Counted from the stretch's first letter, positions 1-5,337 are shown. The stretch is DNA of 5,350 bases from an uncultured Collinsella sp. (GCA_902492825.1 CABUMZ010000122.1:1-5350); one strand, 5' to 3'. Numbers and translations: made by a program. The notes: generated by a model not told the origin, from the letters alone.

Positions 1-781
1 CGTCGACCCACTTATCGCCGTCGGTGCGCCAGAACTCAGCAGCCTCGTCGATGATGTAGTCGCCGCCGTAGGAGTCCTTGCCCAGGGTCTCGGCAAAGTT
101 GTCCTGATACGGATGGGTCTCGGGATGCTCGTCGTTCTCGTCGGCAACAAAGGCGTCGCGGTCGGCGATCAAGATCTTGTGAGCCTCGTCGATATCCACG
201 CCCTGCTTGGCGATGATGTCGGCAAGCTGCATATAGCGCGTGCTGATGGAGTTGCCGAAGGTGTTCATCTGAGAGCCGTGGTCGTTGATGTAGAACTCAC
301 GCTGGATGTCGTAACCGGCGTGGTCCATGACGCGGCAGAGCGAGTCGCCCAGAGCGGCCCAGCGGCCGTGGCCGATGTGCATGGGGCCGACGGGGTTGGC
401 AGAGACGAACTCGACCTGGGTCTTCAAGCCGCCACCGACGTTGGACTTAGCGAAGTCCATGCCCTTCTCGCGGGCCTCGCCAAAGATGGCATTCTTGACG
501 GCGACGGAGAGGTAGAAGTTGATGAAGCCGGGGCCTGCGATCTCGACCTTCTCGATCGCGGGGTCCTCGGGCATATGGGCAACGACGGCCTCGGCGATCT
601 TGCGCGGGGCACAGTGAGCCAGCTTGGCGGACTTCAGGGCCATGGTGGAGGTCCACTCGCCATGAGAAGTGTCAGCCGGTCGCTCGATGGCGCAATCGTC
701 AAGTTCAAATGCGGAAAGGTCGCCGGCCTCCTGGGCCGCAGCAAGCGCAGCGCGTACCAGCTCTTCAATCTTCTCGGGCAT
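1..781 (-). CDS. argS: Arginyl-tRNA synthetase, N-terminal 260 residues (cut by window edge)
   Basis: This class I aminoacyl-tRNA synthetase charges tRNA-Arg with arginine in the cytoplasm, using ATP. The minus-strand reading frame is open from the ATG at 781-779 to the left edge. Residues 1-120 fit the ArgS N-terminal tRNA-recognition domain, including the conserved stretch AGPGFINFYLS (residues 82-92). The catalytic domain follows with VEFVSANPVGPMHIGHGR (123-140). This holds the class I HIGH signature as HIGH at 135-138, in the context typical of bacterial ArgS. REFYINDHGSQMN (161-173) is another family block. The KMSK-equivalent region and the anticodon-binding C-terminus lie outside the window; full-length bacterial ArgS is about 550-580 residues. 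The start is supported by AAGGAGG at 792-786, four bases before the ATG. It diverges from the CarD-family gene across a 342-bp gap. I found no T-box specifier or antiterminator signature in the leader and no convincing sigma-70 promoter. Confidence 0.97.
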   Translation of the reverse strand, partial: MPEKIEELVRAALAAAQEAGDLSAFELDDCAIERPADTSHGEWTSTMALKSAKLAHCAPRKIAEAVVAHMPEDPAIEKVEIAGPGFINFYLSVAVKNAIFGEAREKGMDFAKSNVGGGLKTQVEFVSANPVGPMHIGHGRWAALGDSLCRVMDHAGYDIQREFYINDHGSQMNTFGNSISTRYMQLADIIAKQGVDIDEAHKILIADRDAFVADENDEHPETHPYQDNFAETLGKDSYGGDYIIDEAAEFWRTDGDKWVD

Positions 782-897
782 AGGTCCTCCTTGTGTTAAA
801 GCCCCCGAGCTCTTGGTCACTCGTAGGGCAAAAGCCAGAGTTTGTAGCACTCTATCACAAGCGGTAGCTACTGTCGCAGGGTAAAGCTAATAGATAT

Positions 898-1055
898 TGC
901 ATATGCACAAAATTGACTACAGCTTGTATGGAGTCACTCAAAGATGCCAGTCTGCCTGCAAATTATGCACGCGTTGAAAATGCATAAAGGTGTGAATGAG
1001 CTGCGTCTTTTATCGAATACTCTTACCTATCAGAGTTGTGTGCTTTTCCTGCATA
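898..1055. repeat. Cluster of five TGCATA/TATGCA hexamers
   Basis: TGCATA occurs on the plus strand at 898-903, 981-986 and 1050-1055. Its complement TATGCA occurs at 902-907 and 964-969. The first pair overlaps to form the perfect 10-bp palindrome TGCATATGCA (898-907). The 957-969 site is TGCA-AATTA-TGCA. The 981 and 1050 copies share the longer direct repeat TGCATAAAG. Chance alone would give well under one such hexamer, on either strand, in 158 bases of even composition, although local AT-richness raises that somewhat. Their position between two divergent genes suggests binding sites, but no regulator is identified. Confidence 0.45.
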
Positions 1056-1080
1056 AAGTGAGGATTTGCGCACGTCAGCG

Positions 1081-1089
1081 TGTTATTCT
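1081..1089 (+). promoter_or_regulatory. Extended -10 promoter element of the CarD-family gene
   Basis: TGTTATTCT reads as TGn followed by the -10-like hexamer TATTCT (four of six matches to TATAAT). No good -35 hexamer lies 16-18 bases upstream, which fits an extended -10 promoter that relies less on -35 contacts. It would start transcription near 1096 and leave a leader of about 28 bases before the ATG at 1124. This is a pattern match only. Confidence 0.35.
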
Positions 1090-1093
1090 AGAC

Positions 1094-1109
1094 ATACGTA
1101 AATTCGTAT
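1094..1109. promoter_or_regulatory. Imperfect palindrome at the presumed transcription start
   Basis: ATACGTAAATTCGTAT has five-base inverted arms, ATACG (1094-1098) and CGTAT (1105-1109), around TAAATT. It lies just downstream of the extended -10 and just upstream of GGAGG (1115-1119). A repressor or autoregulatory protein bound here would block initiation. No specific regulator can be named. Confidence 0.3.
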
Positions 1110-1123
1110 AAGTTGGAGGTAGC

Positions 1124-1609
1124 ATGTTCTCAATCGGTCAACACGTCATTCATCCGGGTCAGGGAGTCTGCACCGTCGTCGGTTTTAGGGACGACACACC
1201 GCAGCCCATGCTGCTGCTCGAGACCAAGCAGGGACACGCGCAGACGATCCTCATGTACCCCGTGGCGCAGGCCGACCGTTTGCACGCCGCCATCTCTCAG
1301 CAAGATGCCGAGCACCTGCTGAGCCACTACGACGAGCTGGAGTGCGACACCTTTACCGAGCGCAACAGCTCACTTGAAGAGACGCACTTTAAGCAGCAGC
1401 TCAAGCTGGGTGCGCCCGAGACGGTCCGCGTGGCAAAGACCATGATGCACCGCATTCGCCAGGCCGAGGAAGCTGATAAAAAGCCCAGCTCCTACTACAT
1501 GCGCGTACTCAAGGAAGCCAAGCGCCGCTCCATCGAGGAGTTCGCTGTGGCCTTGGGCGTCACCGAGGAGGACGCTGAAGCCCGCCTAGCCCAAGCTGCC
1601 CTCAACTAA
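1124..1609 (+). CDS. CarD/CdnL-family RNA polymerase-binding transcription regulator
   Basis: The 161-residue product fits the CarD/CdnL/TRCF family, whose members bind the RNA polymerase beta subunit and tune open-complex stability at promoters. Residues 1-60 resemble the Tudor-like polymerase-interaction domain: the opening MFSIGQHVIHPGQGVCTVVG has the family pattern of hydrophobic-G-V-hydrophobic-HPGxGV, and MYPVAQADRLHAAIS (44-58) matches its closing strand and loop. The rest is predicted helical and charged, with LGAPETVRVAK (95-105) and YYMRVLKEAKRRSIEEFAVALG (124-145) matching the helical C-terminal module. The start ATG has GGAGG at 1115-1119, four bases upstream. The protein contains no tryptophan, so it lacks the wedge Trp that mycobacterial and Thermus CarD insert at the upstream edge of the bubble. 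It is a single-gene unit: argS diverges upstream and a strong terminator follows 13 bases after the stop. Family placement is confident; a global versus gene-specific role is not decidable here. Confidence 0.88.
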   Translation: MFSIGQHVIHPGQGVCTVVGFRDDTPQPMLLLETKQGHAQTILMYPVAQADRLHAAISQQDAEHLLSHYDELECDTFTERNSSLEETHFKQQLKLGAPETVRVAKTMMHRIRQAEEADKKPSSYYMRVLKEAKRRSIEEFAVALGVTEEDAEARLAQAALN

Positions 1610-1622
1610 CCCAACCGCGCCA

Positions 1623-1667
1623 AAAACCACCACAAAGGGGACAGGCACCTTTGTGGTGGTTTTCTTG
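1623..1667 (+). terminator. Intrinsic terminator after the CarD-family gene, repeat copy 1
   Basis: The arms AAAACCACCACAAAGG (1623-1638) and CCTTTGTGGTGGTTTT (1648-1663) are perfectly complementary over 16 bp, with the nine-base loop GGACAGGCA (1639-1647). The stem ends in TTTT followed by CTTG, giving a short U-rich tail. It starts 13 bases after the stop codon at 1607-1609. Bases 1625-1663 recur identically at 2337-2375. Confidence 0.85.
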
Positions 1668-2375
1668 TTCTAGTAGTATTCATTCTCATCGATACCCACG
1701 AGCACAAGGAGTCTCTTATGGCAGAGCCGCTTACCGCCGGAATCACCCGCGACCGCGCGTTCGAACTGCTCAACGAGCACAACAAGGACCCGTTCCACAT
1801 CACCCATGGCGAGACGGTCGAGGGCACTATGCGCTACTTTGCGCGCGAGTTCGACCCCGAGAACGAGGAGTTTTGGGGCATCGTCGGTCTGCTGCACGAC
1901 CTGGATTGGGAGGAGCATGAGGACGACCCCATGAACCACACCATCTATGCTGCCGAGATTCTTGAGGGCGAAGGTGCGTCTCCCGAGCTCATTCGCGCCA
2001 TCCAGACGCACACGTCGGACTTCAACACCTCGCTGCCCAAACCCGAGCTGCAGATGGAAAAGATCCTGTTTGCCTGCGATGAGCTCACCGGCCTGATCGG
2101 CGCCGCCGTCATCATGCGCCCGAGCAAGAGCGTTATGGACTTTACGACCAAGTCGCTCAAGAAGAAGTTCAAGGACAAGCGCTTTGCCGCCGGCTGCTCG
2201 CGCGACGTGATTTCGCAGGGCGCCGAGATGCTCGGCTGGGAGCTCCCCGAGCTCTTTGACCGCACCATCGCGGCCATGCAGTCCTTCGCGCCCGATCGCG
2301 ATACCTTCCAGGCCTAACCTGCCGCTTCACCTAAATAACCACCACAAAGGGGACAGGCACCTTTGTGGTGGTTTT
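1625..2375 (+). repeat. Two identical 39-nt hairpin repeats bracketing the HD gene
   Basis: The repeat units are 1625-1663 and 2337-2375; the span given covers both and the gene between them. The two are identical over 39 nt, including the non-palindromic loop, so this is duplication or strong homogenisation of one element rather than two independently formed terminators. Sequence outside the 39 nt differs. Each unit is a hairpin with a GGGGACAGGCACC core. From memory this resembles interspersed repeats in Collinsella and the REP-like GGGGACAG motifs linked to Y1 (COG1943-type) transposases. No transposase gene is in the window. Confidence 0.8.
1718..2317 (+). CDS. HD-superfamily metal-dependent hydrolase of unknown substrate
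   Basis: The 199-residue product is an HD-domain protein. HD proteins use a His/Asp-bound metal to hydrolyse phosphate esters, often of nucleotides. Visible ligands are H30 in FHITHGETVEG, the H60-D61 doublet in GLLHDLDWE, H98 in QTHTS, and D121 in ACDELTGL, giving the H...HD...D order. The layout and length resemble the COG2316-type predicted HD hydrolases (recognised from memory). No extra GGDEF, PAS, RelA/SpoT or tRNA-binding domain is present, and there is no signal peptide or membrane segment, so it is probably cytosolic. The C-terminal part (about 133-199) is basic and then helical, with SLKKKFKDKRFA at 146-157. AAGGAG at 1706-1711, six bases before the ATG, supports the start. It lies between two identical terminator hairpins, so it is probably transcribed alone from a promoter within about 50 bases. 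A weak candidate is TTGTGG (1651-1656) with TAGTAT (1674-1679). Confidence 0.85.
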   Translation: MAEPLTAGITRDRAFELLNEHNKDPFHITHGETVEGTMRYFAREFDPENEEFWGIVGLLHDLDWEEHEDDPMNHTIYAAEILEGEGASPELIRAIQTHTSDFNTSLPKPELQMEKILFACDELTGLIGAAVIMRPSKSVMDFTTKSLKKKFKDKRFAAGCSRDVISQGAEMLGWELPELFDRTIAAMQSFAPDRDTFQA

Positions 2376-2379
2376 TCTT
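2337..2379 (+). terminator. Intrinsic terminator after the HD gene, repeat copy 2
   Basis: The arms AACCACCACAAAGG (2337-2350) and CCTTTGTGGTGGTT (2360-2373) pair perfectly over 14 bp around the loop GGACAGGCA (2351-2359). They are followed by TTTCTTT, so the plus-strand transcript ends in a good U-rich tail. The hairpin lies 19 bases after the HD gene stop and 10 bases beyond the end of the convergent proA. It may also slow minus-strand transcripts, although the tail on that side (TTATTTAGG) is poorer. The loop orientation is the same as in copy 1. Confidence 0.85.
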
Positions 2380-2389
2380 TGCGCGGGCG

Positions 2390-3676
2390 TTAGGGGCGGA
2401 CCTGACCGGTGCCTCGGAGCCTGTATTTGTAGGTGGTGAGGGCCTCGGCGGCGAAGGGGCCGCGGGCGTGGAGCTTTTGGGTCGAGATGCCGATCTCGGC
2501 GCCCAGGCCAAACTCGCCGCCGTCGGTGAAGCGCGTGCTGGCGTTGGCGTACACGGCCGAGGCATCGACCGCATCCAGGAAGCGCTCGCAAGCATCCGTG
2601 TCCTCGGCAACGATGGCCTCGGAGTGCATCGTGCCGTAGCGGTTGATGTGTGCGATGGCCTCGTCCTCGTTTGCCACGACCTTCACGCTCATCTCGAGCG
2701 CCAGGTACTCGCGACCCCAGTCCTCCTCAGTCGCGGGGACGTAGTCATCGCCCTCTACAAAGCCGGCGTCGGCGCACGCGGCGCACGTGACCTCGTCGCC
2801 GTGAATGAGCACGCCGTGGTCGTGCAGCACGGCAACGACCGCAGGCAAAAACGCATCGGCCACAGCACGGTCGACCAGCAGCGACTCGGCGGCATTGCAC
2901 ACGCCTACGCGCTGGGTCTTGGCATTAACGATAATGTTGAGCGCCTTATCAAAGTCGGCGGATTCATGCACGTAGATGTGGCAGTTGCCCGTGCCCGTCT
3001 CGATAACCGGAACGAGCGACCCGCGCACGCAGCGCTGGATCAGGCCTGCACCGCCGCGCGGAATGAGTACGTCGACAATGCCGCGGAGCTTCATGAGCTC
3101 GCCAGTGGCCTCGCGGTCGGTGGACTCGATCATCGACACGGCCTCGCGCGGGAAGCCCTTGGCCTCGAGCGCATCGGCCAGCAGCTCAGAAATCATGGCA
3201 CACGAGTGATAGGCCAGCGAGCCGCCGCGCAGAATGCAGGCGTTGCCGGTGCGGATGCAGATGCCCGCGGCGTCGGCCGTCACGTTGGGGCGCGCCTCGT
3301 AGACCATAGCGACCAGGCCCAGCGGCACGCTCACACGGGTCAGGTCCACGCCGCTTGCAAGCACGCGGTGGTCGAGCACGCGGCCGACGGGATCGGGCAG
3401 CTCGGCGAGCTTTTCCAGGCCGGCGGCCATGCCCTCGACGCGCTCGGGCGTCAGCAGCAGGCGATCGAGGAGCCCCGCTGAGGTGCCCGCATCGCGCGCA
3501 GCGGACATATCGAGCTCGTTGGCAGCGACGATGGAGTCGACACCGTTGCGCAGTGCTGCGGCCATGGCGCGCACGGCCTCCTGGCGCTGCTCGTTGCTCG
3601 CCGCGGTAAGCGAGGCCGACGCTGCCTTGGCGGCAACGGCAAGATCGTGGACATACGTGGCTATATCGACCGACAT
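2390..3676 (-). CDS. proA: Glutamate-5-semialdehyde dehydrogenase (gamma-glutamyl phosphate reductase)
   Basis: ProA reduces gamma-glutamyl phosphate with NADPH to glutamate-5-semialdehyde, which cyclises spontaneously; this is the second step of proline synthesis from glutamate. The 428-residue length is normal for the family. The aldehyde dehydrogenase-like cofactor domain shows SVPLGLVAMVYEARPNVTAD (116-135) and RTGNACILRGGS (142-153). The block IETGTGNCHIYVHE (225-238) is typical of ProA. The catalytic cysteine is C260 in QRVGVCNAAES. Near the end, FTDGGEFGLGAEIGISTQ (383-400) and LHARGP are near-invariant, and the TTYKYRLRG tail matches known ProA ends. The gene is intact, with its stop at 2392-2390. 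proB (glutamate 5-kinase), often adjacent, is not next to it in this window. The gene converges with the HD gene and diverges from the S33 peptidase gene. Confidence 0.97.
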   Translation of the reverse strand: MSVDIATYVHDLAVAAKAASASLTAASNEQRQEAVRAMAAALRNGVDSIVAANELDMSAARDAGTSAGLLDRLLLTPERVEGMAAGLEKLAELPDPVGRVLDHRVLASGVDLTRVSVPLGLVAMVYEARPNVTADAAGICIRTGNACILRGGSLAYHSCAMISELLADALEAKGFPREAVSMIESTDREATGELMKLRGIVDVLIPRGGAGLIQRCVRGSLVPVIETGTGNCHIYVHESADFDKALNIIVNAKTQRVGVCNAAESLLVDRAVADAFLPAVVAVLHDHGVLIHGDEVTCAACADAGFVEGDDYVPATEEDWGREYLALEMSVKVVANEDEAIAHINRYGTMHSEAIVAEDTDACERFLDAVDASAVYANASTRFTDGGEFGLGAEIGISTQKLHARGPFAAEALTTYKYRLRGTGQVRP

Positions 3677-3682
3677 GGGCGG

Positions 3683-3693
3683 CCCTTTCTCCT
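3683..3693 (-). promoter_or_regulatory. Ribosome binding site of proA with long spacing
   Basis: On the minus strand AGGAG (3693-3689) runs into AAAGGG (3688-3683) and then the ATG at 3676-3674. The AGGAG core lies 12 bases from the start, longer than the usual 5-9, while the weaker AAAGGG lies six bases away. The start is still preferred because the protein N-terminus is normal for ProA and no better in-frame start with a site was seen. Confidence 0.5.
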
Positions 3694-3777
3694 AGAAGTT
3701 TGCAACCATGGTAGCCGATTTGCGCATGGCCTCGCCCGCGGCGGTAGAATTGGTCAACCCGAAACACCGCAACGAAC

Positions 3778-3782
3778 GGAAG
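3778..3782 (+). promoter_or_regulatory. Ribosome binding site deciding the start of the S33 gene
   Basis: GGAAG sits six bases before the ATG at 3789. The upstream in-frame ATG at 3708 has no purine-rich site in the preceding 15 bases and lies within the ACCATGGT palindrome, upstream of the probable -10. The shorter protein is therefore preferred. Confidence 0.55.
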
Positions 3783-3788
3783 ACTCAC

Positions 3789-5207
3789 ATGGCCCTCATC
3801 ACTTCATACCACGTTCCCGGCCTTTACGTCGAGGACCACAGCATCGACGTCCCCCTTGACTGGCGCGGCCTAGAGCCGATGCTTCTGGCCGTCGGCAGCA
3901 CCATGCGCCGCGGCGCTATGCCGGCACCCATCGCCGGCGCGCCCGAGAGCATCAAGCTCTTCTACCGCGTGGTTTGCGCACCCGACCGCATCAACGACGA
4001 TCTGCCGCTGCTCCTGTTTTTGCAGGGCGGCCCCGGCGGCGAGAGCCCGCGTCCGCTGTCGCCCACAAGCGACGGCTGGATCGAGGAGGCCGTCAAGCAC
4101 TTCCGCGTGGTCCTTCCCGACCAGCGCGGCACCGGACGCAGTAGCTGCGTGGACGGACGCACGATCAAGGCACTGGGTGATCGCGCAACGGCCGCTGGCG
4201 CCGATACAGCACGCTCGCAGGCGGACTTCCTCAAGCGCCACCTCGCCAGCTCCATCGTGCGCGATTTTGAATACCTGCGACTGGTGGGCTTTGGCGGCAA
4301 GCCGTGGGTCACGCTCGGCCAAAGCTACGGCGGTTTTTTGACGCTGAGCTACCTGTCGCTCTTCCCCGAGGGCGTGGCGGCGAGCTTTACCTGCGGCGGA
4401 ATCCCCCACGTGCCGGCGAGCGCACGCGAGGTCTACGCGCACACCTTCCCGCGCATGGCCGCCAAGACGCAGCAGTATTATGACCGCTACCCCGCTGACG
4501 TCGAGCGCGTGGCAGCCCTGGCCGATGCGCTCGAGGCTCAGAAGCCCGTGCTACCCGACGGCTCGCCGATGACAGCCGAGCGCCTACAGCTCATGGGCAG
4601 CGACTTTGGCATGAAGCCGAGCTTTGAACGCATGCATTGGATTATCGATCATGCTTTTGTTGATGGCGACGGCACGCTGACCTGCGACGCCTCGGTATCT
4701 GACAGCTTTTTGATGCGCGCCTTCGAGCGCACCAACACGCGCACGAATCCGCTGTACTGGACGCTGCAGGAGTTCATATACGCCGACGGTGACACTATGC
4801 CCATTGGCTGGGCCGCGGCTGAAGAGAAGGCTCACCGCGCCGAGTTCGACACCCTCGCGCGCCCGCTCATGTTTACCGGCGAGGCCATGTTCCCGTGGAT
4901 GTTCGAGCAGATGCCCGAGCTTAAGCCGTTTAAGCCTGCCATGGACCTGCTGATGGAAGACACCAGCTGGGACAAGATCTACGACCCGCAGCGCCTGGCC
5001 TGCAACGAGGTGCCGCTCCAGGCCGCGGTGTATTTCGACGACATGTACGTCGATTCGGGCCTGCAGCTCGATACGCTCAGCCGCGTGGGCAACTCGCACG
5101 CCTGGGTGACCAACGAGTTCGAGCACGATGGCCTGCACGGCAGCGTGGTGTTCAAGCACCTCTTCAACGAAGCCCTCAACCGAGGAGACCTGCGCCAGAT
5201 CTTCTAG
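3789..5207 (+). CDS. S33-family alpha/beta-hydrolase, probable proline iminopeptidase (prolyl aminopeptidase)
   Basis: The 472-residue product has the alpha/beta-hydrolase plan of family S33 peptidases, which remove N-terminal residues (often proline) from peptides. LLLFLQGGPGGES (74-86) corresponds to the HGGPG oxyanion-hole motif, with Gln replacing His. LPDQRGTGRS (109-118) is the conserved DQRGxGxS block. The nucleophile elbow is GQSYGG (177-182) with S179. The acid is probably D417 or D418 in YFDDMYV, and the base H446 in TNEFEHDGL. Residues of about 200-400 form a large inserted cap, so the protein belongs to the longer actinobacterial type rather than the short 310-residue form. No signal peptide or membrane segment is seen, so it is probably cytosolic. 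The start at 3789 is favoured over an upstream in-frame ATG at 3708 because GGAAG (3778-3782) lies six bases before it and the likely -10 (3745-3750) lies between the two. Substrate specificity is inferred; another aminopeptidase or esterase activity is possible. Confidence 0.85.
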   Translation: MALITSYHVPGLYVEDHSIDVPLDWRGLEPMLLAVGSTMRRGAMPAPIAGAPESIKLFYRVVCAPDRINDDLPLLLFLQGGPGGESPRPLSPTSDGWIEEAVKHFRVVLPDQRGTGRSSCVDGRTIKALGDRATAAGADTARSQADFLKRHLASSIVRDFEYLRLVGFGGKPWVTLGQSYGGFLTLSYLSLFPEGVAASFTCGGIPHVPASAREVYAHTFPRMAAKTQQYYDRYPADVERVAALADALEAQKPVLPDGSPMTAERLQLMGSDFGMKPSFERMHWIIDHAFVDGDGTLTCDASVSDSFLMRAFERTNTRTNPLYWTLQEFIYADGDTMPIGWAAAEEKAHRAEFDTLARPLMFTGEAMFPWMFEQMPELKPFKPAMDLLMEDTSWDKIYDPQRLACNEVPLQAAVYFDDMYVDSGLQLDTLSRVGNSHAWVTNEFEHDGLHGSVVFKHLFNEALNRGDLRQIF

Positions 5208-5210
5208 CAA

Positions 5211-5288
5211 AGGAGTGTCCCCACCTGCCGGCACAAAAAGAACGTCCCCAAGTGCCGAACAAGTGCCGGCAACGACAATGCCGCAGGT
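5211..5288 (+). repeat. GTCCCC / TGCCGGCA repeat tract with nested inverted repeats
   Basis: Just after the S33 gene stop, GTCCCCAcCTGCCG (5217-5230) recurs 27 bases later as GTCCCCAaGTGCCG (5244-5257), and AAGTGCCG appears in tandem at 5250 and 5261. Inverted arms are TGCCGGCAC (5226-5234) with GTGCCGGCA (5263-5271), nine bp with a 28-base loop. Outside these, ACCTGCCGGCA (5223-5233) can pair with TGCCGCAGGT (5279-5288) with one bulged base. The two pairings compete for the same left arm. There is no T-run after them, so this is not a typical intrinsic terminator. The AAAGG...TGTCCCC pieces echo the reverse complement of the hairpin repeats at 1625 and 2337. Confidence 0.6.
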
Positions 5289-5337
5289 AGAGAGCGGAAA
5301 GCGAAAACGCCCCTAAGCGAGCAAGGTGACGTGAAAG

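Larger units (their letters stand above)
782..1123. promoter_or_regulatory. Divergent argS / CarD-family intergenic region
   Basis: This 342-bp stretch holds no plausible gene and is visibly richer in A and T than the flanking coding DNA, especially from about 840 to 1110. It must contain promoters for both outward-facing genes. On the plus side an extended -10 is visible near 1081-1089. On the minus side the best candidate I can write is weak: TAGTCA (922-917 read on the minus strand), a 17-base spacer, then TATCTA; I would not rely on it. Five TGCATA hexamers in either orientation lie between 898 and 1055. A short inverted repeat, ACTCT (1019-1023) with AGAGT (1032-1036), is also present. 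No tRNA, T-box or known riboswitch fold was recognised. Confidence 0.6.
3677..3788. promoter_or_regulatory. Divergent proA / S33 peptidase promoter region
   Basis: This 112-bp gap must drive both genes. Toward the peptidase, TAGAAT (3745-3750) matches the -10 consensus at five of six positions. A weak TTGCGC (3720-3725) lies 19 bases upstream, and transcription would begin near 3757. Toward proA the best -10 I can see is TACCAT (3713-3708, minus strand), which lies within the 8-bp palindrome ACCATGGT (3705-3712) and has no clear -35. The two promoters would sit close together, so one regulator could affect both. Confidence 0.45.

Noticed and set aside
113..799. A 228-codon open frame antisense to argS
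   Set aside because: It overlaps clear ArgS catalytic motifs on the other strand, resembles no known protein and has Val/Asp/Gly-rich shadow composition.
782..850. T-box or attenuator leader for argS
   Set aside because: The short leader has no specifier-loop or antiterminator (TGGNACCGCG-type) sequence and no terminator hairpin before the start codon.
1625..2375. Two-unit CRISPR-like array
   Set aside because: The two repeats are 673 bases apart with an intact gene between them, and each behaves as a transcription terminator.
2363..3481. A 372-codon open frame antisense to proA
   Set aside because: It is complementary to a complete, motif-rich proA. It begins inside the terminator hairpin without a ribosome binding site and encodes low-complexity, His/Ala/Gly/Val-rich sequence typical of antisense frames in GC-rich genes.
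3708..3788. A 27-residue N-terminal extension of the S33 protein from the ATG at 3708
   Set aside because: No ribosome binding site precedes it. The ATG sits in a palindrome upstream of the probable -10 at 3745-3750, and the extension looks like translated promoter DNA.
3870..5234. Two long minus-strand frames (3870-4442 and 4584-5234) opposite the S33 gene
   Set aside because: Both are mirror frames of a well-supported hydrolase gene. They show no recognisable motifs, and no ribosome binding site was evident.
5226..5271. Intrinsic terminator for the S33 gene
   Set aside because: The inverted repeat has a 28-base loop and no T-run after the right arm, so it does not meet the usual pattern.
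5128..5316. A 62-codon plus-strand frame running from the end of the S33 gene into the repeat tail
   Set aside because: It overlaps the S33 gene in another frame, lacks a ribosome binding site, and its distal half is repeat sequence.
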